DNA from: Actinomyces bovis
GTDB taxonomy: Bacteria; Actinomycetota; Actinomycetes; Actinomycetales; Actinomycetaceae
Assembly (NCBI RefSeq): GCF_900444995.1
Contig: NZ_UAPQ01000001.1
Coordinates: 186,001 to 250,000 of the forward strand
Length of the DNA: 64,000 nucleotides
Direction of reading: 5' to 3'
Shown here in pieces: positions 28,745 to 37,606 of this stretch; the stretch's first letter is position 1; each line of letters opens with the position of its first letter. The position numbers and the translations under genes are program-made. Below the pieces are notes generated by a model that saw nothing but the letters and a program-made list of their open reading frames with translations, ran no database searches and was not told the origin of the DNA.

Positions 28745-28819
28745 TTCGGACAACCTTCCGCCGTTCGGACAACCTGTGACCGGGTGCATGGTTGTCCAAA
28801 CGGCGTTTGGTTGTCCGAA
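28745..28819. repeat. 75-bp symmetric array of inverted 11-bp repeats
   Basis: TTCGGACAACC occurs at 28745-28755 and 28764-28774. Its inverted form occurs at 28790-28800 (GGTTGTCCAAA) and 28809-28819 (GGTTGTCCGAA). Both pairs are 19 bp apart and share one centre at 28782, so the whole block can fold into a long hairpin with a 15-nt loop. It stands in the 396-bp gap between the PKD gene and leuS; the rest of that gap is GC-rich and shows no gene, T-box or terminator with a T run. Confidence 0.75.
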
Positions 28820-28898
28820 AGCCAGGGGGTGTCAGCAGGGCGGGTTGCGAGGCGGGACGGGGGCTGTGGGGCGGGGCGAGTCCTGGGACGGGGCGGGG

Positions 28899-29735
28899 TT
28901 AGTGGCCTTGGGCTTCTTCGGCCTGGTCAGTGAGCACAGCGGTATAAGCACGCACCTCGAAAGGAGTAGTGGTGTTAGTAGTAGTGATACTGCCTTGAAC
29001 CGGCCTAGACCCCTGCCCGGGGGTAGTGAAAGTAGCCGACCAGGTCGTAGTCACCGTGATCTTCAAGTCCTTAGCCGGCTGATCATAATAATGAAAGACC
29101 GTGTGATCCGGATACGGCGCACCAGGATCAGTGCCACGCGTAGTAGTCCCATCCCCCCAATCCCAGGCATAAGACACCGGCGTAGCAGTAATAGTTACAG
29201 GCGTACCCAAGATCGTGGTGTTAAGAACCTGCGGACTAGCACTAGTGTAAGCAATCACCGGCATATCCAAACGAGTCCGAGCACTAGGCGGCTGACGAGT
29301 AATACCAGAACCCTTAGCCAAAAGCTTGCTCACCTGAGACCGAGTAACACTAACCGTACGCGGACCCCCAGGCGCACGCACAACAGGCACCTGGGGAGCG
29401 GGCTGCCCATCAGGCAAACAAGACACATAAACCTGAAAATAGATCTCCGCATCATCCACCCTAGCACAACGCCCCGCCACCACCTGATTCCACAACTCAG
29501 TAAAGGTAAGCGGATGCCATGAAACATCTTCTTCCCGGGAAGAATCAGGTTGCTGTGCATTTAGTGAAAGCGCCTCAGTCGACCCTCCTCCTTCTTCAAT
29601 CACTTCAACAAAGGCCCCCGCCGAGGTGATCGAATCATCAGACGCTTGCACATCAAAGTCGATTTCTGACATCCTGACTGCAGGAGATAACGGTAAGACA
29701 ACAGCGACTAGCAGGCAGGCACGCACCAGACTCAT
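28899..29735 (-). CDS. Secreted PKD-like domain protein
   Basis: 278 aa from ATG 29735, preceded by GGAGGAGGAAACG. A signal peptide is visible (SLVRACLLVAVVLPLSPAV). Residues about 90-115 (FTELWNQVVAGRCARVDDAE) are conserved among actinomycete relatives as far as I can judge. The C-terminal half holds a PKD-type beta domain: YAWDWGDGTTTRGTDPGAPY then PDHTVFHYYDQP. PKD domains usually mediate extracellular binding. Its start overlaps the stop of the DUF6318 lipoprotein gene (ATGA), so the two are made together and probably act at the cell surface. Function unknown. Codon choice is less GC-biased than the core genes. Confidence 0.78.
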   Translation of the reverse strand: MSLVRACLLVAVVLPLSPAVRMSEIDFDVQASDDSITSAGAFVEVIEEGGGSTEALSLNAQQPDSSREEDVSWHPLTFTELWNQVVAGRCARVDDAEIYFQVYVSCLPDGQPAPQVPVVRAPGGPRTVSVTRSQVSKLLAKGSGITRQPPSARTRLDMPVIAYTSASPQVLNTTILGTPVTITATPVSYAWDWGDGTTTRGTDPGAPYPDHTVFHYYDQPAKDLKITVTTTWSATFTTPGQGSRPVQGSITTTNTTTPFEVRAYTAVLTDQAEEAQGH

Positions 29736-30499
29736 TTGACGTTTCCTCCTCCTCGCACAGTCCACCGCCCAGATGCATAGGCCAGGGATATACGAAGTGT
29801 TTGATTCGCCTCAGCGTCTGTCTGTTTTGAGGTTCCGTCTGCTTGATACAGGAGCGTGCCCGGATTAGTTAAGGTGAACTCGATAATCAAGTAATCCTCA
29901 CCATTTTCAGGCTTTCCGTACCTTGTAGACTCAATCTCGAAGTCCCAGTGGTCGGCCCAACCACCTGGATCATGAACCTGCTTGACGTTACCGATCACCG
30001 AGTTGCAGAACACGCACTCGTCATCACTCATGGCCGCAAGCTGCGAGGTATCACCAGTAGCAAAAGCATAGGTATACAACTTCAAAAAATACTGAGCACT
30101 CTTAGCCGCCCCCTGAGGAGTATTGTCATCCATCCCCTCCAAACGCTCCGGCACAACCGTCCCCAAAGCCTTCTGCCGAGAAGCAGCCGCCTCCACAGAC
30201 AAAGTCGCCGACGCCGACGCACTAGGACTCGCCCCCAAACTCACCCCAGCAGCCGCAGCAGAAGCCGAAGCCCGAGCCCGATCCTGAGCCGCATAAGACG
30301 CAGCCAACCTAGGAATATCAACCGTAGGACTAGCCACCGCCCCACCCCGCCCCTGACAAGCACCAACCCCCAACCCCACACACAACACCAAACACCCCAA
30401 CCTGCCTAACCTCCGGCCAGCAGCACGCCCCACCACGGCCAAACCACCCTCAGCGCCGCGACCTACGCCGTCACCAAACTCGCGCACCATCCAACTCAT
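29732..30499 (-). CDS. DUF6318-family lipoprotein
   Basis: 255 aa from ATG 30499 with GAGAGG upstream. A basic N-terminus is followed by a hydrophobic stretch and lipobox LGVGAC (about residue 50), so it should be lipid-anchored. After an Ala/Ser-rich spacer, the C-terminal domain starts NTPQGAAKSAQYFLKLYTYA and includes DDECVFCNSV, the two-Cys motif of DUF6318. The family is restricted to Actinomycetales and has no known function. The upstream open frame to 30787 is low-complexity and not included. Confidence 0.82.
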   Translation of the reverse strand: MSWMVREFGDGVGRGAEGGLAVVGRAAGRRLGRLGCLVLCVGLGVGACQGRGGAVASPTVDIPRLAASYAAQDRARASASAAAAGVSLGASPSASASATLSVEAAASRQKALGTVVPERLEGMDDNTPQGAAKSAQYFLKLYTYAFATGDTSQLAAMSDDECVFCNSVIGNVKQVHDPGGWADHWDFEIESTRYGKPENGEDYLIIEFTLTNPGTLLYQADGTSKQTDAEANQTLRISLAYASGRWTVRGGGNVK

Positions 30500-30791
30500 C
30501 ACAAAACCACCTCTCAGGGCGAGGAAAAAAGAGCCAGCACCATCACAGAACCCAAGCACCCACCCAGCCAGGCCACCAGGGCGAAGACCACAACCAGTGG
30601 GAACCAAAACCAGACTACCGCCCACACCACCCCCAAAACCCACCTGTGGACAACCAAACCAAAACCCCACCCCACAACCAAAACCCCACCCCATGACCAA
30701 AACGCCCACACCACAGGCGTTCACAACACAAAGCGAGGCGAATCCGGCACAAACAGGCACCCAGGCCTCTAGGCACCCCGGCGCCAAAACC
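30500..30791. other. Low-complexity intergenic region with 19-bp tandem repeat
   Basis: C/A-rich DNA (plus strand) upstream of the DUF6318 gene. ACCAAAACCCCACCCCA occurs at 30658-30674 and 30677-30693, a 19-bp period. The promoter of the lipoprotein/PKD pair must lie here. No RNA gene recognised. Confidence 0.5.
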
Positions 30792-31244
30792 TCACTTAGA
30801 AGCAGTGAGCGCTGCCGCCCCCATATTCGGCGGCACGAATTCTCCCCAGCCGTCCTCTACCAATCCGGCACGCAGCCGCTCCATCGCCGCATCCAGTTCC
30901 TTACCCGGCACGGCCCGAGCGGCAGACAAAGCCACATCGGCCGAACTGTGCAGCGGCAGCACATGAATATGCAGATGCGGCACGTCCAACCCCACCACCA
31001 TCAACCCGGGGCGCACAGCCTCGAAGACCCGCAGTTGGGTAGCGGCGATGCGCTGCGAAACCACGGCCAGGTGGGCCACGGTGGACTCGTCGGCGTCGAT
31101 CAGGCTCTCCACTTCTGCCCGCGGTACCACCAGAACATGCCCCGCAGTCTGCGGCTCAATCGTGGCGAAGGAGACGCATACCTCGTCGGCCCAAACAAAA
31201 CGCCCCGGAATCTCCCCGGCGATGATCTTGGTGAAGACGCTCAT
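30792..31244 (-). CDS. HIT-family nucleotide hydrolase
   Basis: 150 aa. The histidine triad is visible as PHLHIHVLPL (about 89-98). N-terminus SVFTKIIAGEIPGRFVWAD is the usual HIT start. These proteins hydrolyse nucleoside phosphoramidates or dinucleotides such as Ap4A. It begins 17 bp from the end of the DtxR gene on the same strand, so it may be the last gene of that run. Confidence 0.92.
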   Translation of the reverse strand: MSVFTKIIAGEIPGRFVWADEVCVSFATIEPQTAGHVLVVPRAEVESLIDADESTVAHLAVVSQRIAATQLRVFEAVRPGLMVVGLDVPHLHIHVLPLHSSADVALSAARAVPGKELDAAMERLRAGLVEDGWGEFVPPNMGAAALTASK

Positions 31245-31261
31245 GCGCCCAGCCTAGACGC

Positions 31262-32104
31262 TTAGGCCAGCAGCCACAGGCTGTCCACGGGGACAGTCAC
31301 GGCAGCCCCTCGGTCTTCTCCAGCCGCAGCTCGCCCGGCTGCTTCCGGCGCACCCGGCCCGCCGTCTCCACACTCCTCAACCTTCGTGATGACCACCGCC
31401 CGCACCCGGCCCGCCAGGACCTGGTCTTCCTCGCGCTGCTCCCGCCTGCGCCGATCAGAACTCCGGGCCGTCCGGCTGGGACGCTCCTGCTCAGGCACAG
31501 TCCCCCATGATTCAAGCCGCACCCGGTCATCTAGCCCAATTCCCGCCGCGTCCAGTGCCGCCAGCAGCTGCGGGTCGTCCGCAATGCGCGCCACCACGCC
31601 GCTCTCCCCCACCTGCAGGCTCTCCACCGCGCGCAGCCGCGGCTCGGTGATCGTGCCATCCGCCCGAGGGATCGGGTCACCATGCGGATCGCGTGTGGGC
31701 CTTCCCAGCGCCAGGTCCAGCCGCTCAAGCAGCCGCTCAGAGATGGCATGCTCCAGCACTTCCGCCTCCTCATGGACCTCGTCCCAACCAAAACCGAGCC
31801 TTTGCACCAGGTAGGTTTCCAGGAGGCGGTGCCGGCGGATCTGCCCAACCGCGAGTTCGCGACCCGCCTGCGTCAAAGTCACCGCCCTATAGGGCTCATG
31901 CTCCAGCAGACCAGCTTCAACCAGCCGGGAGACGTTTTCAGAGGCGGTGGAGGCGGCCACGCCCAGACGGCTGGCCAGCCTCGTAACTGAGGCGCCAGGC
32001 CCGCCCCATTCACTCGCAGCCCACACGGCTTTGAGATAGTCCTGGGTTACTTGGGAGTCCAGCGCTTTCACACCACCCCGTTGTACCGCTGCCTTATTTG
32101 CCAT
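31262..32104 (-). CDS. DtxR/MntR-type metal-dependent repressor
   Basis: 280 aa from ATG 32104. The N-terminal winged helix (QDYLKAVWAASEWGGPGASV, then LASRLGVAASTASENVSRL) is followed by the metal-binding dimerisation domain with HRLLETYLVQRLGFGWDEVH and EEAEVLEHAISERLLERLD, which hold the usual His/Glu ligands. The C-terminal SH3-like part is extended by an Arg/Glu-rich insert (about 215-240), longer than classic DtxR (about 226 aa). It would control metal uptake genes in response to Fe or Mn. It ends the run that starts with the VKOR gene. Confidence 0.9.
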   Translation of the reverse strand: MANKAAVQRGGVKALDSQVTQDYLKAVWAASEWGGPGASVTRLASRLGVAASTASENVSRLVEAGLLEHEPYRAVTLTQAGRELAVGQIRRHRLLETYLVQRLGFGWDEVHEEAEVLEHAISERLLERLDLALGRPTRDPHGDPIPRADGTITEPRLRAVESLQVGESGVVARIADDPQLLAALDAAGIGLDDRVRLESWGTVPEQERPSRTARSSDRRRREQREEDQVLAGRVRAVVITKVEECGDGGPGAPEAAGRAAAGEDRGAAVTVPVDSLWLLA

Positions 32105-32121
32105 CTTCGTACCCGTAAATC

Positions 32122-32859
32122 TCAGCGCAGGACTATGCGCCACAGGTCCCAAAAGGCCACCACAATGATCCCGAGGATCAACGCATAGCTAGCACCCACC
32201 AGCCACCAGCGCAGACGCAGCAAAGCCGCGGCGCTCTGCCGCCCTAGTGGCAGATGTCCGCCGACGGCGGCGCGTGCCCAGGTATGCCAAACGATCGGAA
32301 TCACGGATGCCCAAATCACCATGCAGTAGGGGCAGAGCTTAGAGAAGGTAATTACTGAGACTCCCAGGAACCAGGCCACAAAAGCGGCAGCCCCCACGCA
32401 TCCGGCTGACAATGCCCACCAAACCCAACGCGGTAGCCGCACCCCACAGGCCAGCAGCGCCCCAATCATAATGATGGCAGTGAAAGCCATAGCCCCAAGG
32501 AAGGAGTTAGGTACTCCCAGCAGATTGCCTTGCCAGACATTCAGGGAAGCGCCGCAGGAGACCAGGGGGTTGATATCGCAGGAGAGATCAGCGGCCGGGG
32601 TCTGCAACTGGGTGAGCTGGGCGAGCATGAGTTCCCAACTCGCGGCAAGCCCCGTCAGCCCGCAAACGATCAAGAGAATGGCGTAGGAGCGGGGGGCGCC
32701 GCCACGGGCCAGCGCCCCGGAGGTGGGGGCGTCGACGTCGTTGGTGCCGTATTCGGGCACGGCCGGCTCCGTCTGCAGGTCATGCGCTGAGGCGAGGTAA
32801 GCCTGGAGTTCTTCCTCGCTCATGGCCTCAATTTCGGCCTCGCTGGGCACATGCGCCAT
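32122..32859 (-). CDS. Vitamin K epoxide reductase (VKOR) family protein
   Basis: 245 aa from ATG 32859 with AAGGGGAAGGA upstream. After a 60-residue acidic cytoplasmic tail there are about five helices. Redox cysteines are seen in CDINPLVSCG (first pair) and the CPYC motif of FSKLCPYCMVIW. Actinobacterial VKOR reoxidises a periplasmic-side DsbA-like thioredoxin to form disulfides in exported proteins. No DsbA-like gene is fused or adjacent. Next to the DtxR gene, separated by 17 bp. Confidence 0.92.
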   Translation of the reverse strand: MAHVPSEAEIEAMSEEELQAYLASAHDLQTEPAVPEYGTNDVDAPTSGALARGGAPRSYAILLIVCGLTGLAASWELMLAQLTQLQTPAADLSCDINPLVSCGASLNVWQGNLLGVPNSFLGAMAFTAIIMIGALLACGVRLPRWVWWALSAGCVGAAAFVAWFLGVSVITFSKLCPYCMVIWASVIPIVWHTWARAAVGGHLPLGRQSAAALLRLRWWLVGASYALILGIIVVAFWDLWRIVLR

Positions 32860-32971
32860 CCGGTTTCCTTCCCCTTGTGCGAACTGTCGCAGCTGGCAGG
32901 CTCCAATTGTGCCCCAAGGTAGGGCGGTGGTGCTGATGTGTCTGCGCCTGTGGCCAAGCGCCCTGCAGCAC

Positions 32972-34738
32972 CTAGCGGCTATTTCCGGGCGACGGCGTCG
33001 CTGAGCTGCTAGGCGCGAGCGCCACGCTTGGCGTATCAGCAGGGCTAGCGCTTGGGGTGCTGTGGTTTCCGGCTGCGGTTGGCGTGGCACTACTGGTGGC
33101 GCTACTCGTGGGAGTGCTGCCAGCGTTGGGCGTGGCTGTCGGGTGGGGCTTGGCTTGGGCGGCCGTCGGCGGTTTTTCCCAGTTAGACACTGTCACGGAA
33201 GCGTCTGGGTGCAGGGTGACTGTGCGCCAAGCCAGCAGTGTGCCCTTCGAGTCAAAGGCCAGTAGATGCATGAAGGCGTCTTCTGTAACCGCCCCGAGGG
33301 ATGTTCCACCTTTGCCTGCGCCGGAGATCAATTGGGCCACAGTCCCGGTGCGGCTATTGGTGGAGATGGTGGCGCTGAGTCCATGCTCTTTGTGCACATG
33401 GCCAGCTAGGAGCAGAGGGGCGCAGCCTTGACGCACCAGCGGTTCAAAGGTGTAGGGCTCATGGATTAGCACTAGGTCCACGTCAGCGCCAGGTTTGCAG
33501 GAGGTGGCCGCAAGGCGCTCACCCAGGGCCGTGGAGTCCTCCTCCCCTACCTGAGTGGTTCCTGAAGTGGTGGTGCGGTAGACGTCGGCGTCGCCCAGCA
33601 CGCGCAGCCCGTCGACTTCTTGGACGGTTCCATCACTGACGGTCCACCCCAAGGAAGCCATGTGCTTTTCGGTGGTCTCGGAGTCATGGTTGCCTCGGGT
33701 GTAGGCCTTTTTAACGCCTTTGGGCACGGCTTTGTCTAGGGCGTTGCCACAGATATTTTCTGGGCTGGTGCCGCTCATGGTGAGGTCGCCGTCGTCGAGG
33801 TGGATTTTCGCACCGGCTAGCTCATGCAGCACCCCGGTGAAGGCAATGACGTCCAGGTTGCAGTGTAGGTCTGTGGTCATGATGGCCACTGTGAGGCCCG
33901 AACCTTGCAGGAAGGCTGGTTTGGTCTGTTTTTCGGCCTGTTCCCACGCGGTACGCAGGTTGGCCTGCGCTTGTTCATAGAAGGCGGAGTTGGATTCAAT
34001 CTTGCTGTGAATCTGGCCGCCGTAGGTTTGCACGATATCGGCTACGCGACCAGATATGCGCGCATCCGCAAAGTCCGTCCCCGCCAGTACCTCAAGGCGC
34101 TGCCCCTGGTATTCGTGGCTGCTCAGCGCTGGGACCAGGATCGAGCCGCCTCCCAGAACCACGGTGGAGACCGCCAGGACCACCGGGGCTGGTTGGGTCA
34201 GGAGCTTGCTGGCCGAGTCGCGCAGGTGCCCGCGGGTCAACAGCCGCCCCGCAGCAATTAGGCACAAAATGCAGGCACCGATGGCTCCGGCCCGGCGCAG
34301 GCCATCGCCTAGGAGCGCTTCCAGTCCTGCTAGCACGGTCAGCTCGGGGTTGGATAGCAGGGTGCCGTAGGAGGCGGCGTCGCCTGATAACAGCTCGGTT
34401 AGGGAGGCGGATTCGAGGTTGGTTACTCCAAGCTGTGCGGGCACCTCCCCTAGCCGCACTTCGACGCCGAAGGGGCCGGCTGGAGAGGGGTAGGAGGCGG
34501 AGCCTAATGGCCCCAAGTCCATGGTGAGGGTGGAGTTGAGGGTGGTGCGCCAGGAGGCGGTGTGTGGTCCAACTGGGCTTTCTGCCTTAGCGGTACTGAT
34601 TCCGAGGGCTAAAGACACCAGGGCTACCGCGAATAGGAGGCCACTGGTGCGCACGGCCTTGCGGAAGCGCACTGAGCGGGACAGCCACCACCGTCGCAAC
34701 CTGAAGGGTTGTTTGCTGGGGTTGTCCTGCTGTTCCAC
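32972..34738 (-). CDS. Membrane metallophosphoesterase
   Basis: 588 aa. One N-terminal helix (about 30-50), an extracytoplasmic segment of about 110 residues, two more helices (about 150-170 and 190-210), then the calcineurin-like domain. Metal-ligand blocks are present: TTDLHCN, HLDDGDLT, TRGNHDS, LIHEP and LAGHVHKEH, in the right order. DLHCN replaces the usual DxH start with the same D and H. The last 90 residues are Pro/Ser/Thr/Ala-rich. The topology puts the catalytic domain outside the cell, so a phospholipid, nucleotide or wall polymer may be the substrate. That last point is inference. Confidence 0.87.
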   Translation of the reverse strand: MEQQDNPSKQPFRLRRWWLSRSVRFRKAVRTSGLLFAVALVSLALGISTAKAESPVGPHTASWRTTLNSTLTMDLGPLGSASYPSPAGPFGVEVRLGEVPAQLGVTNLESASLTELLSGDAASYGTLLSNPELTVLAGLEALLGDGLRRAGAIGACILCLIAAGRLLTRGHLRDSASKLLTQPAPVVLAVSTVVLGGGSILVPALSSHEYQGQRLEVLAGTDFADARISGRVADIVQTYGGQIHSKIESNSAFYEQAQANLRTAWEQAEKQTKPAFLQGSGLTVAIMTTDLHCNLDVIAFTGVLHELAGAKIHLDDGDLTMSGTSPENICGNALDKAVPKGVKKAYTRGNHDSETTEKHMASLGWTVSDGTVQEVDGLRVLGDADVYRTTTSGTTQVGEEDSTALGERLAATSCKPGADVDLVLIHEPYTFEPLVRQGCAPLLLAGHVHKEHGLSATISTNSRTGTVAQLISGAGKGGTSLGAVTEDAFMHLLAFDSKGTLLAWRTVTLHPDASVTVSNWEKPPTAAQAKPHPTATPNAGSTPTSSATSSATPTAAGNHSTPSASPADTPSVALAPSSSATPSPGNSR

Positions 34739-34743
34739 GGGGC

Positions 34744-35568
34744 TCAGTCCTGTCCGCTGCGGGCTATCTGCTCAGCGAGCTCGGTGACGTACTGGGCAGT
34801 TTCCTCCCAGCCGGTGACCGCGTGGCAAGGCACGCCCAAGGCTTTGACTGGGTAGTCATTGCCTTCTGGGTCTAGGCGGTCTCCTACAAACAGCATCTCA
34901 TCTAAGGCGATTCCCGTCACCTCTGAAAGTTTGCGCATGCCATAGGCTTTGTCCACGCCTTTGAGGGTGATGTCCACACTGGTGGAACCGCCGGAACGGA
35001 CCTCCAGCTCAGGTAGTAGGGCGGCGACGGCGTCGCGCAGGCGGGCTTTTTTCTCTCCGGTGGGGTCCCAGGCGCGTTTGGCTTCTAGGGGGGCCTGTTG
35101 TCCGAGGGCGGAGAAGGTGATCTGGGAGCCGCGGTCCTCTAGTACTGGGCCCCAGGTTTCCTCTTCCCACAGTCCTAGACGGCGGGCCTGTTCCTCTACT
35201 GCTGTCCGGGCCGTCTGTTTTTGGCTTTCGCTGAGGTTGTTGGCGTAGACCAGTTCCCAACCGTCTGCGCCGTCACTGCTAGCTGGCTGGTGCGTGTAGT
35301 AGCGGGTGCCGCAGGTGGGCATGAGATGGAGGCGGGAGAGTTCAGCGTCATCGGCACCCAGGTTGGCAATGACTTGCTCACGGAACTGGCCGATCTGGCC
35401 GCCGGAGATAACGCAGACCGGCACCACATCTAGCAGTGCTCGCAGTGCCTTGGCCATGGGGGCGGGCATAGCGGATTTGGAGGGCGCCAGGGTGTCATCT
35501 AGGTCGAAGGCGACCAGTCGTGGCGGCTTGGCGGGGATGCTGCCTGGCTGAGAGTTGGTGTCGGTCAT
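34744..35568 (-). CDS. HAD-IIB family hydrolase (Cof/phosphomannomutase-like)
   Basis: 274 aa. Catalytic motif I is AFDLDDTLAPSKS (about 20-32), motif II lies in VVPVCVISGGQIGQF, and motif III/IV is LFVGDRLDPEGNDYPVKALG. A substrate-specifying cap of type C2B lies between. Such enzymes dephosphorylate sugar phosphates; the phosphomannomutase-like subgroup is the closest by eye. It starts 13 bp inside the region before the MetPS hairpin and is followed after 5 bp by the metallophosphoesterase gene, so the two are probably one unit. Confidence 0.87.
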   Translation of the reverse strand: MTDTNSQPGSIPAKPPRLVAFDLDDTLAPSKSAMPAPMAKALRALLDVVPVCVISGGQIGQFREQVIANLGADDAELSRLHLMPTCGTRYYTHQPASSDGADGWELVYANNLSESQKQTARTAVEEQARRLGLWEEETWGPVLEDRGSQITFSALGQQAPLEAKRAWDPTGEKKARLRDAVAALLPELEVRSGGSTSVDITLKGVDKAYGMRKLSEVTGIALDEMLFVGDRLDPEGNDYPVKALGVPCHAVTGWEETAQYVTELAEQIARSGQD

Positions 35569-35581
35569 AGGGGCATTCTCG

Positions 35582-35623
35582 CGCAGGAGCCCGGCACCGA
35601 GAAATTGGTACCGGGCTCCTGCG
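35582..35623 (-). terminator. Hairpin downstream of the metPS-like genes
   Basis: Inverted repeat CGCAGGAGCCCGG / CCGGGCTCCTGCG around an 8- to 16-nt centre (one mismatch further in). It lies between the MetS-like gene and the HAD gene, both minus strand. There is no T run, so termination is inferred. Confidence 0.55.
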
Positions 35624-35649
35624 TGTCTGCCTTGGGCGGGGCGTTTGCC

Positions 35650-35823
35650 TCAGTCCTGGTGGCTGGCAGCGTGTAGGTGTTCGTGGGCGCGGGCGTGTGC
35701 GATGGCGCGAGCTTCGCGTTGTTCGCGGCGACCACGCAGGACTAGTGCGGTGACGGAGGCGGCTAGGCCACCCCAGATGATGATCACGGCAACCAGCATG
35801 AGGGCGATGGCTTGTCCAGTCAT
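35650..35823 (-). CDS. metS: MetS-like small subunit of a methionine/alanine importer
   Basis: 57-aa single-helix protein: TGQAIALMLVAVIIIWGGLA, then a basic tail RGRREQREARA and a His-rich end. It starts 1 base after the stop of the NSS transporter, with AAGGAGG inside the end of that gene. In Corynebacterium the MetP transporter needs exactly such a small MetS protein encoded directly downstream. Size, helix, tail and position all agree. Confidence 0.88.
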   Translation of the reverse strand: MTGQAIALMLVAVIIIWGGLAASVTALVLRGRREQREARAIAHARAHEHLHAASHQD

Positions 35824-35824
35824 G

Positions 35825-37429
35825 TCACTTCACCTCCTTGCCGGATTGTGGGGCGTCGAGTTCAAGCGGCTCAAAGTCATCCACTGGGGTTTTCCAGGGG
35901 ATCAGGGTCATCACCACCACGCCGATTACGGCGAAGGCGATGGCGCCCCAGCCGAAGGCGAGTTCAAAGCCGCGACTGTAAGACTTGGCGTCGTATTGCT
36001 CGGTGATGAACTTGATGAGGGCGTCAGCGAGCATATAGGTGAGCACAGCCGGGACGATGTAGCCGACGAGCGCCTGCCACCACAGTCCAATGGACTTGCC
36101 GGTCTCAGAGACGGTGTTGAGGTGGCGCTGCAGCAGCGGGAGCTTGCGCAGGGCCAGAGAGACGATGAAGCACATGAGGATCGCGGAGGAGACCACACCG
36201 ATTTGGTTGATGTAGGCGTCCACGACGTCGAGCGAGTAAATGCCGGTGGTGGTGCCGAAAACCAGCAAGGAGATGGCGGCGGCCGGAATCCCGACGGCGA
36301 CGGAGGCGGTGCGCGGGGCCAAGTTGAATTTCTCGCCGATTCCGGCTGCGACCACCTGCACTAGGGAGATGAGTGAGGTGACGCCCGCCAGGGTCAGGGA
36401 CAGGAAGAAGAGGATGCCGAAGAATGCGCCTCCGGGCATTTGGGAGATGACGGTTGGGAAGGTCACGAAGGACAGGGAGATGCCGGTGAGCCCTTCGAGT
36501 TCGCCCACGCCCACGCCCTGTTGGTGGGCCATGAAGCCTAGGGTGGCGAATACGCCGAAGCCTGCGAGCACTTCAAAGGAGGAGTTGGCGAAGGCCGCCA
36601 CCATGCCGGTGCCCACCAGGTTGGAGCGTCGGCGTAGGTAGGAGGCGTAAGTCAGCATGATGCCGAAGGCCACGGACAGGGAGTAGAAGACCTGGGCGTA
36701 AGCGGAGATCCATACCTGGGGGTCTTTGAGTGCAGTGAAATTGGGGGTCCACAGGGCATTGAGTCCATCGGTGGCGCCAGGGAGCATGAGGGCGCGCAGC
36801 ACCAGGATGAGGAACAGGATTACGAGCAGTGGCAGGAAGACTTTGTTGGCTTTTTCTACGCCGTCGGTGACGCCTCTAGCGATCACGAAGATGACGATGG
36901 CCCAGACTATGGCTAGTGGCACGAATACGTTCCACACGGGGGTGGGACTGTAGGTGACCGTTTCAGATAGGTGGACGAATTTGTTGAAGAAGAAGTCTTT
37001 GGCGCCCTCGGCATTGTTCTTCCAAGCCACATTGGTGGAGTACAGGACGTAGCGCAGGGACCAGGCGATGATGACCGCGTAGTAGGTCATGATGATGAAG
37101 GACACGAAGACCTGCCACCAGCCGAGCCATTCGAGTTTGCGGCTCAGACGGCGGAAGACGGCGGGGGCGGAGCCGCGGTAGCGGTGCCCTAGGGCGTAGT
37201 CGAGCAGGAGGATCGGGATTCCTGCGGAGAGCAGCGCCACGATGTAGGGGATCATGAAGGCGCCGCCGCCGTTGGCGTAGGTGACTCCCGGGAAGCGCCA
37301 GATATTGCCCAGACCGATGGCGGAGCCGATGGCGGCAAGGAGGAAGCCGAGTTGGCTTCCCCACTGTTCGCGGTCGGGCCCGTCCACCTCGGTCTCGGTG
37401 GTGGTTTGGGACGCTGAAGCGGATGACAT
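35825..37429 (-). CDS. metP: Na+-dependent amino-acid importer, NSS family (MetP-like)
   Basis: 534 aa, about 12 helices, of the neurotransmitter:sodium symporter family. The signature of helix 1 is IGLGNIWRFPGVTYANGGG, which lines the sodium and substrate sites; helix 6 region SVAFGIMLTYASYL follows. GGAGG lies 5 bp before ATG 37429. With the adjacent MetS-like protein it probably imports methionine and perhaps alanine. Substrate is inferred from the pairing, not from residues. Confidence 0.9.
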   Translation of the reverse strand: MSSASASQTTTETEVDGPDREQWGSQLGFLLAAIGSAIGLGNIWRFPGVTYANGGGAFMIPYIVALLSAGIPILLLDYALGHRYRGSAPAVFRRLSRKLEWLGWWQVFVSFIIMTYYAVIIAWSLRYVLYSTNVAWKNNAEGAKDFFFNKFVHLSETVTYSPTPVWNVFVPLAIVWAIVIFVIARGVTDGVEKANKVFLPLLVILFLILVLRALMLPGATDGLNALWTPNFTALKDPQVWISAYAQVFYSLSVAFGIMLTYASYLRRRSNLVGTGMVAAFANSSFEVLAGFGVFATLGFMAHQQGVGVGELEGLTGISLSFVTFPTVISQMPGGAFFGILFFLSLTLAGVTSLISLVQVVAAGIGEKFNLAPRTASVAVGIPAAAISLLVFGTTTGIYSLDVVDAYINQIGVVSSAILMCFIVSLALRKLPLLQRHLNTVSETGKSIGLWWQALVGYIVPAVLTYMLADALIKFITEQYDAKSYSRGFELAFGWGAIAFAVIGVVVMTLIPWKTPVDDFEPLELDAPQSGKEVK

Positions 37430-37606
37430 ATGGGCCTCCGGTCTAAGCGGTGTGGCCGGGCCACCTGCTGGCGGTCCTAACCTGGGGTCGCGCCAACGCT
37501 AGAACCCGACCGCCCTGCGGCCGACAAGAGTCCACATCTTGGGATGACGGAGTGGGGTGCAGTCGTTTAAGGGCTGCCGCTTGGTGCCGAGGCTTAGTGC
37601 TGTGGC

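Noticed and set aside
30658-30693. Iteron-like origin
   Set aside because: Only two copies of a low-complexity C/A-rich unit; no replication gene nearby.
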